DNA from: a virus | IMG/VR virus record: IMGVR_UViG_3300028800_000164 | Coordinates: 1 to 42,865 of that record | Length of the DNA stretch: 42,865 nt | Strand: one strand, 5' to 3' | Part shown: positions 41,208-42,865 of the stretch, piece by piece | How positions within the stretch are numbered: the first letter of the stretch is position 1 | How the letters are laid out: every line of letters begins with the position of its first letter | Program-made: the position numbers and the translations under genes | The notes under the pieces: generated by a model | The model's database searches: none | Seen by the model: only the letters and a program-made list of their open reading frames with translations | Told to the model about the DNA's origin: nothing

Positions 41208-41351
41208 ATGTTTCAGCTGGTTTTATCCCACACAACCGAATATGTCAATGCAAATCTGATCCAAATCGAGCGCTTCAAGAAAAATACGGTCGAGGCCGAC
41301 GAATTCTGGTTTCCCTACAACTCCAAAGGGTTTGGATTCTTCCAGTTGTAG
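41208..41351 (+). CDS. Possible 47-residue ORF crossing the repeated segment
   Basis: ATG at 41208; the product has protein-like composition (LIQIERFKKNTVEADEFWF) and ends at a TAG in the repeat, also found at 118-120. There is no clear RBS, and the reverse strand carries the ParB C-terminus here. It could instead be the 3' end of a larger gene lost upstream. The 100 nt before it show only fragments. Confidence 0.3.
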   Translation: MFQLVLSHTTEYVNANLIQIERFKKNTVEADEFWFPYNSKGFGFFQL

Positions 41352-41357
41352 ACGTTT
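41232..41357. repeat. Internal copy of the left-end repeat
   Basis: Identical to 1-126. Downstream of here the sequence is an alternative version of 127-1584. Confidence 0.85.
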
Positions 41358-41376
41358 TTTTCTCACAACGTTCCCG

Positions 41377-41601
41377 ATGTGGATTCTCATTGGGTTATTT
41401 TTCATTCTTTTAACAATTTTAGATTTTGCTCTAAATACAATAACAAAAATGATGCCAGATTCGGATAAAGAAGTCAATGGGACATCTAGCCTAAATAAAA
41501 TATTTAGTGATACTCTTGCCTCAAGAGTAATAGTTCTAATTATTCTTAGTTTCATATATAATAACCCTCATTATTCTGGGGGTTTGTGTCAAAAGAAGTA
41601 A
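41377..41601 (+). CDS. Two-helix membrane protein (intact in this allele)
   Basis: A 74-residue protein: helix one about residues 1-20 (MWILIGLFFILLTILDFAL), a polar loop (DSDKEVNGTSSLNKIFSD) and helix two (RVIVLIILSFIY). The ATG lacks an RBS; a TTG at 41332 gives 15 extra residues. Its C-terminal half matches the remnant at 1097-1219. It overlaps the HNH gene by 16 nt. Confidence 0.5.
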   Translation: MWILIGLFFILLTILDFALNTITKMMPDSDKEVNGTSSLNKIFSDTLASRVIVLIILSFIYNNPHYSGGLCQKK

Positions 41602-42059
41602 AAGTTTATTTCGGTAAAAAATTCTACCTTCAGTCTAGTGGCTATTGGGTCAACTGGATGCCCATCCACGCCCAGCGCTGGGTTTGGATCTGTCATAATG
41701 GTATGCCTCCCGATGGTATGGATGTTCATCACAAAAATGGCGATAAAGGGAATAATGAAATAGAGAATCTTGAGCTTTTAAATCGCTCTGACCATTTAAA
41801 AAAGCATTGGGAAGAAGGACGTTTTGATTTAGAAAAAAGACGCCTTCAACTCGACAAGGTTCGGCCTATCGATTGGTTGAAGAGCGATGAGGGCAGAAGG
41901 GCAATTAGCGAAAAGGGCAGGGCGGTTTGGAAAGAAAGAAAGGCGACGGCTATTGCCTGCGGATATTGTGGTAAGCAGGCCTTTTTTAAGAGGTGGGCCA
42001 GATTTTGTTGCAAAAGCTGCTACATGAAATGGAGGCATCGCGCGGGGTTGTGTAAATAA
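41586..42059 (+). CDS. HNH homing endonuclease with zinc-ribbon tail
   Basis: A 157-residue protein from GTG at 41586 with GGGGG upstream. The HNH site is HAQRWVWICHNGMPPDGMD, then VHHKNGDKGNNEIENLELL. The C-terminus has CGYCGKQ and CCKSC, a probable DNA-binding zinc ribbon. It lies 45 nt before the portal start codon of this allele and is absent from the other allele. The adjacent portal gene carries an intron and a mini-insert that it may help spread. Confidence 0.85.
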   Translation: MSKEVKVYFGKKFYLQSSGYWVNWMPIHAQRWVWICHNGMPPDGMDVHHKNGDKGNNEIENLELLNRSDHLKKHWEEGRFDLEKRRLQLDKVRPIDWLKSDEGRRAISEKGRAVWKERKATAIACGYCGKQAFFKRWARFCCKSCYMKWRHRAGLCK

Positions 42060-42104
42060 AATTTATAATATACCATCCATTATATAAGAAATTAGGAGGT
42101 ATAT

Positions 42105-42865
42105 ACGTCTTTTTACTACCCACCTTGGAATAATGCACTTGAGCCCAATCAAGGGAATGTAAGACAGTGGCTTTAATGTCGGGCCACTTAATTTGGAATT
42201 CGTGGTGACAATTTATATTCCAAGTTTCAGCCTTGATCTAGGGGCTGATAAAACCATCTCTAATTGACTTGGAAGCCTAAACCGAAAGGCATGGCGACAG
42301 GGCGGAAGCTGTAAGCACCGTGAGAGACTAAACGAGAAGGCCCGAAAGGGATGCGATAGTCCGATCCGAACAACGAAAGGTTCGGAGGTTGGCAGAAATG
42401 ACTAACCCCGCCGTTAGGCGAGTAACAATTTGATAGAGCAAAGCCGCTGGAACCAGTCCAATATTGATACTCTGTTTTACGCAGGGGCGCAGGACTTTAT
42501 TAACCGAAACTTCGGTACGGCGAACGTCTCCCAATACGGCAAGTTCTACTTCAATTTGCTGCAACAACCTGTAAATATGGTCACAGGCTATCAAAGGCAG
42601 CATCGCAAATCTTTTAATTATATTCCTTGCGAAGGGGCCGATACTCAAACGACGGACCAGTATACACGACTAATGGCGCACGTTGCTAATGCTGAAGGTA
42701 TTCACGAGCAGTTCTCTCGTGCCTGTGAGCAATCGGCTATCACGGGAATGGTTCTTTTGCAGCCATACCTTGATTACACTGGAGATGATCCAGCACAAGG
42801 TCAATTAAAAGTGAAGCTGTGGGAGTACAATTCATTTCTAGTAGATCCGTATTTCCGCAACTACG
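42105..42865 (+). CDS. Portal protein, second version (5' part only, interrupted, cut by window end)
   Basis: The same N-terminus as the gene at 1183, with many synonymous differences. Exons are 42105-42172, 42206-42233 and 42433-42865. Only two amino-acid changes are seen in the part after the intron (Ala to Ser and Thr to Ala). The codon in the start position is ACG, 5 nt after AGGAGG; no in-frame ATG or GTG is near. From 42739 it is identical to the first copy. Confidence 0.8.
42173..42205 (+). other. Coreless 33-nt intron-like insert in portal allele B
   Basis: The 5' exon end AGTGGCT pairs with GGCCACT (42182-42188), a seven-pair P1 with U.G at the cut. After the final G (42205) exon bases TGACA pair with TGTCG in the guide flank (42177-42181), a five-pair P10. 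Only 17 nt lie between guide and 3' end, so there is no ribozyme core. Two in-frame TAA codons lie inside. Exact removal gives CTT GAC AAT, matching the uninterrupted allele at 1249-1257. The tail has TAATTTGG, as in the capsid insert. Confidence 0.75.
42234..42432 (+). ncRNA. Group I intron in portal allele B (199 nt)
   Basis: 5' exon CAGCCT pairs with GGGCTG (P1, U.G at the cut). The core has TTGACTTGGAAGCC, GACTAAACG and GGGATGCGATAGTC; the 3' end is AGTAACA plus ATTTG. P10 uses TAGA of the next exon. The allele at 1183 shows the same exons joined without it (CAGCCC ATCGAA), which fixes both splice sites. It is closely related to capsid introns 1-4 and has no ORF. Confidence 0.9.
42739..42865. 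repeat. Right-end repeat, identical to 1585-1711
   Basis: 127 nt identical to the inside of the first portal copy; immediately upstream the two copies differ at many codon third positions. It marks where the alternative allele rejoins the main sequence. Confidence 0.85.

Noticed and set aside
42173-42205. Gene 60-type ribosome bypassing element in the portal
   Set aside because: A hairpin and a stop right after the take-off codon are suggestive, but no landing codon cognate to CTT precedes GAC. The guide pairing and terminal G fit intron ends far better.

Overview
The window looks like an essentially complete genome of a short-tailed (podovirus-like) Caudoviricetes phage, about 41.2 kb when the overlapping ends are merged. 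The virion parts I recognise are a P22-type portal, an N4-gp56-family major capsid protein, a scaffold-like protein, a GroES-like co-chaperonin, tail proteins, injection-type proteins, and small and large terminase. Replication and recombination genes are a DnaD-like initiator, a YqaJ-type exonuclease, a RecT-like annealing protein and a RusA-like resolvase. There is no recognisable DNA polymerase, endolysin or complete integrase. A lipoprotein resembling an outer spanin suggests a Gram-negative host; I cannot name the host further.

Layout. 1-126 repeats 41232-41357, and 1585-1711 repeats 42739-42865, so both ends fold back onto internal sequence. 84-1219 holds a ParB-like pseudogene, an HTH gene and a membrane-gene stub. 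1183-4631 holds the portal and small genes, with a standalone HEARO-like RNA at 3979-4170. 4711-6682 is an AT-rich module (SF2 helicase plus an integrase-arm/HTH fusion) with its own promoter. 6677-9012 is a reverse-strand block of small genes and a metallophosphoesterase. 9100-13795 is scaffold, co-chaperonin and the intron-riddled capsid gene. 13806-30706 holds tail, injection, lysis-type and modular receptor-binding genes. 30804-35360 is the reverse-strand early operon, facing a Cro-like regulator at 35604. 35848-39566 holds small early genes and terS. 39591-42865 holds terL and a second version of the locus at the left end.

The most interesting content is the intron biology. The capsid gene is split by four small group I introns, all ending AGTAACA plus 5-6 nt with a final G. 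One carries an antisense LAGLIDADG endonuclease and one carries two tiny Cys-rich ORFs. Capsid exon 3 also contains a 36-nt insert, and the right-hand portal copy a 33-nt insert. Each insert has the splice-site apparatus of a group I intron (P1 with a U.G pair, P10, terminal G) but no ribozyme core. In both cases exact removal restores the protein. The left-hand portal copy is a natural uninterrupted control for the 33-nt insert and for a 199-nt group I intron beside it. I propose these as coreless mini-introns that may be processed in trans by neighbouring intron cores.

The two versions of the portal 5' region differ by introns, a free-standing HNH endonuclease, the start codon and many synonymous changes, then become identical. 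This fits a mixed population or recent intron homing with co-conversion of the flanks.
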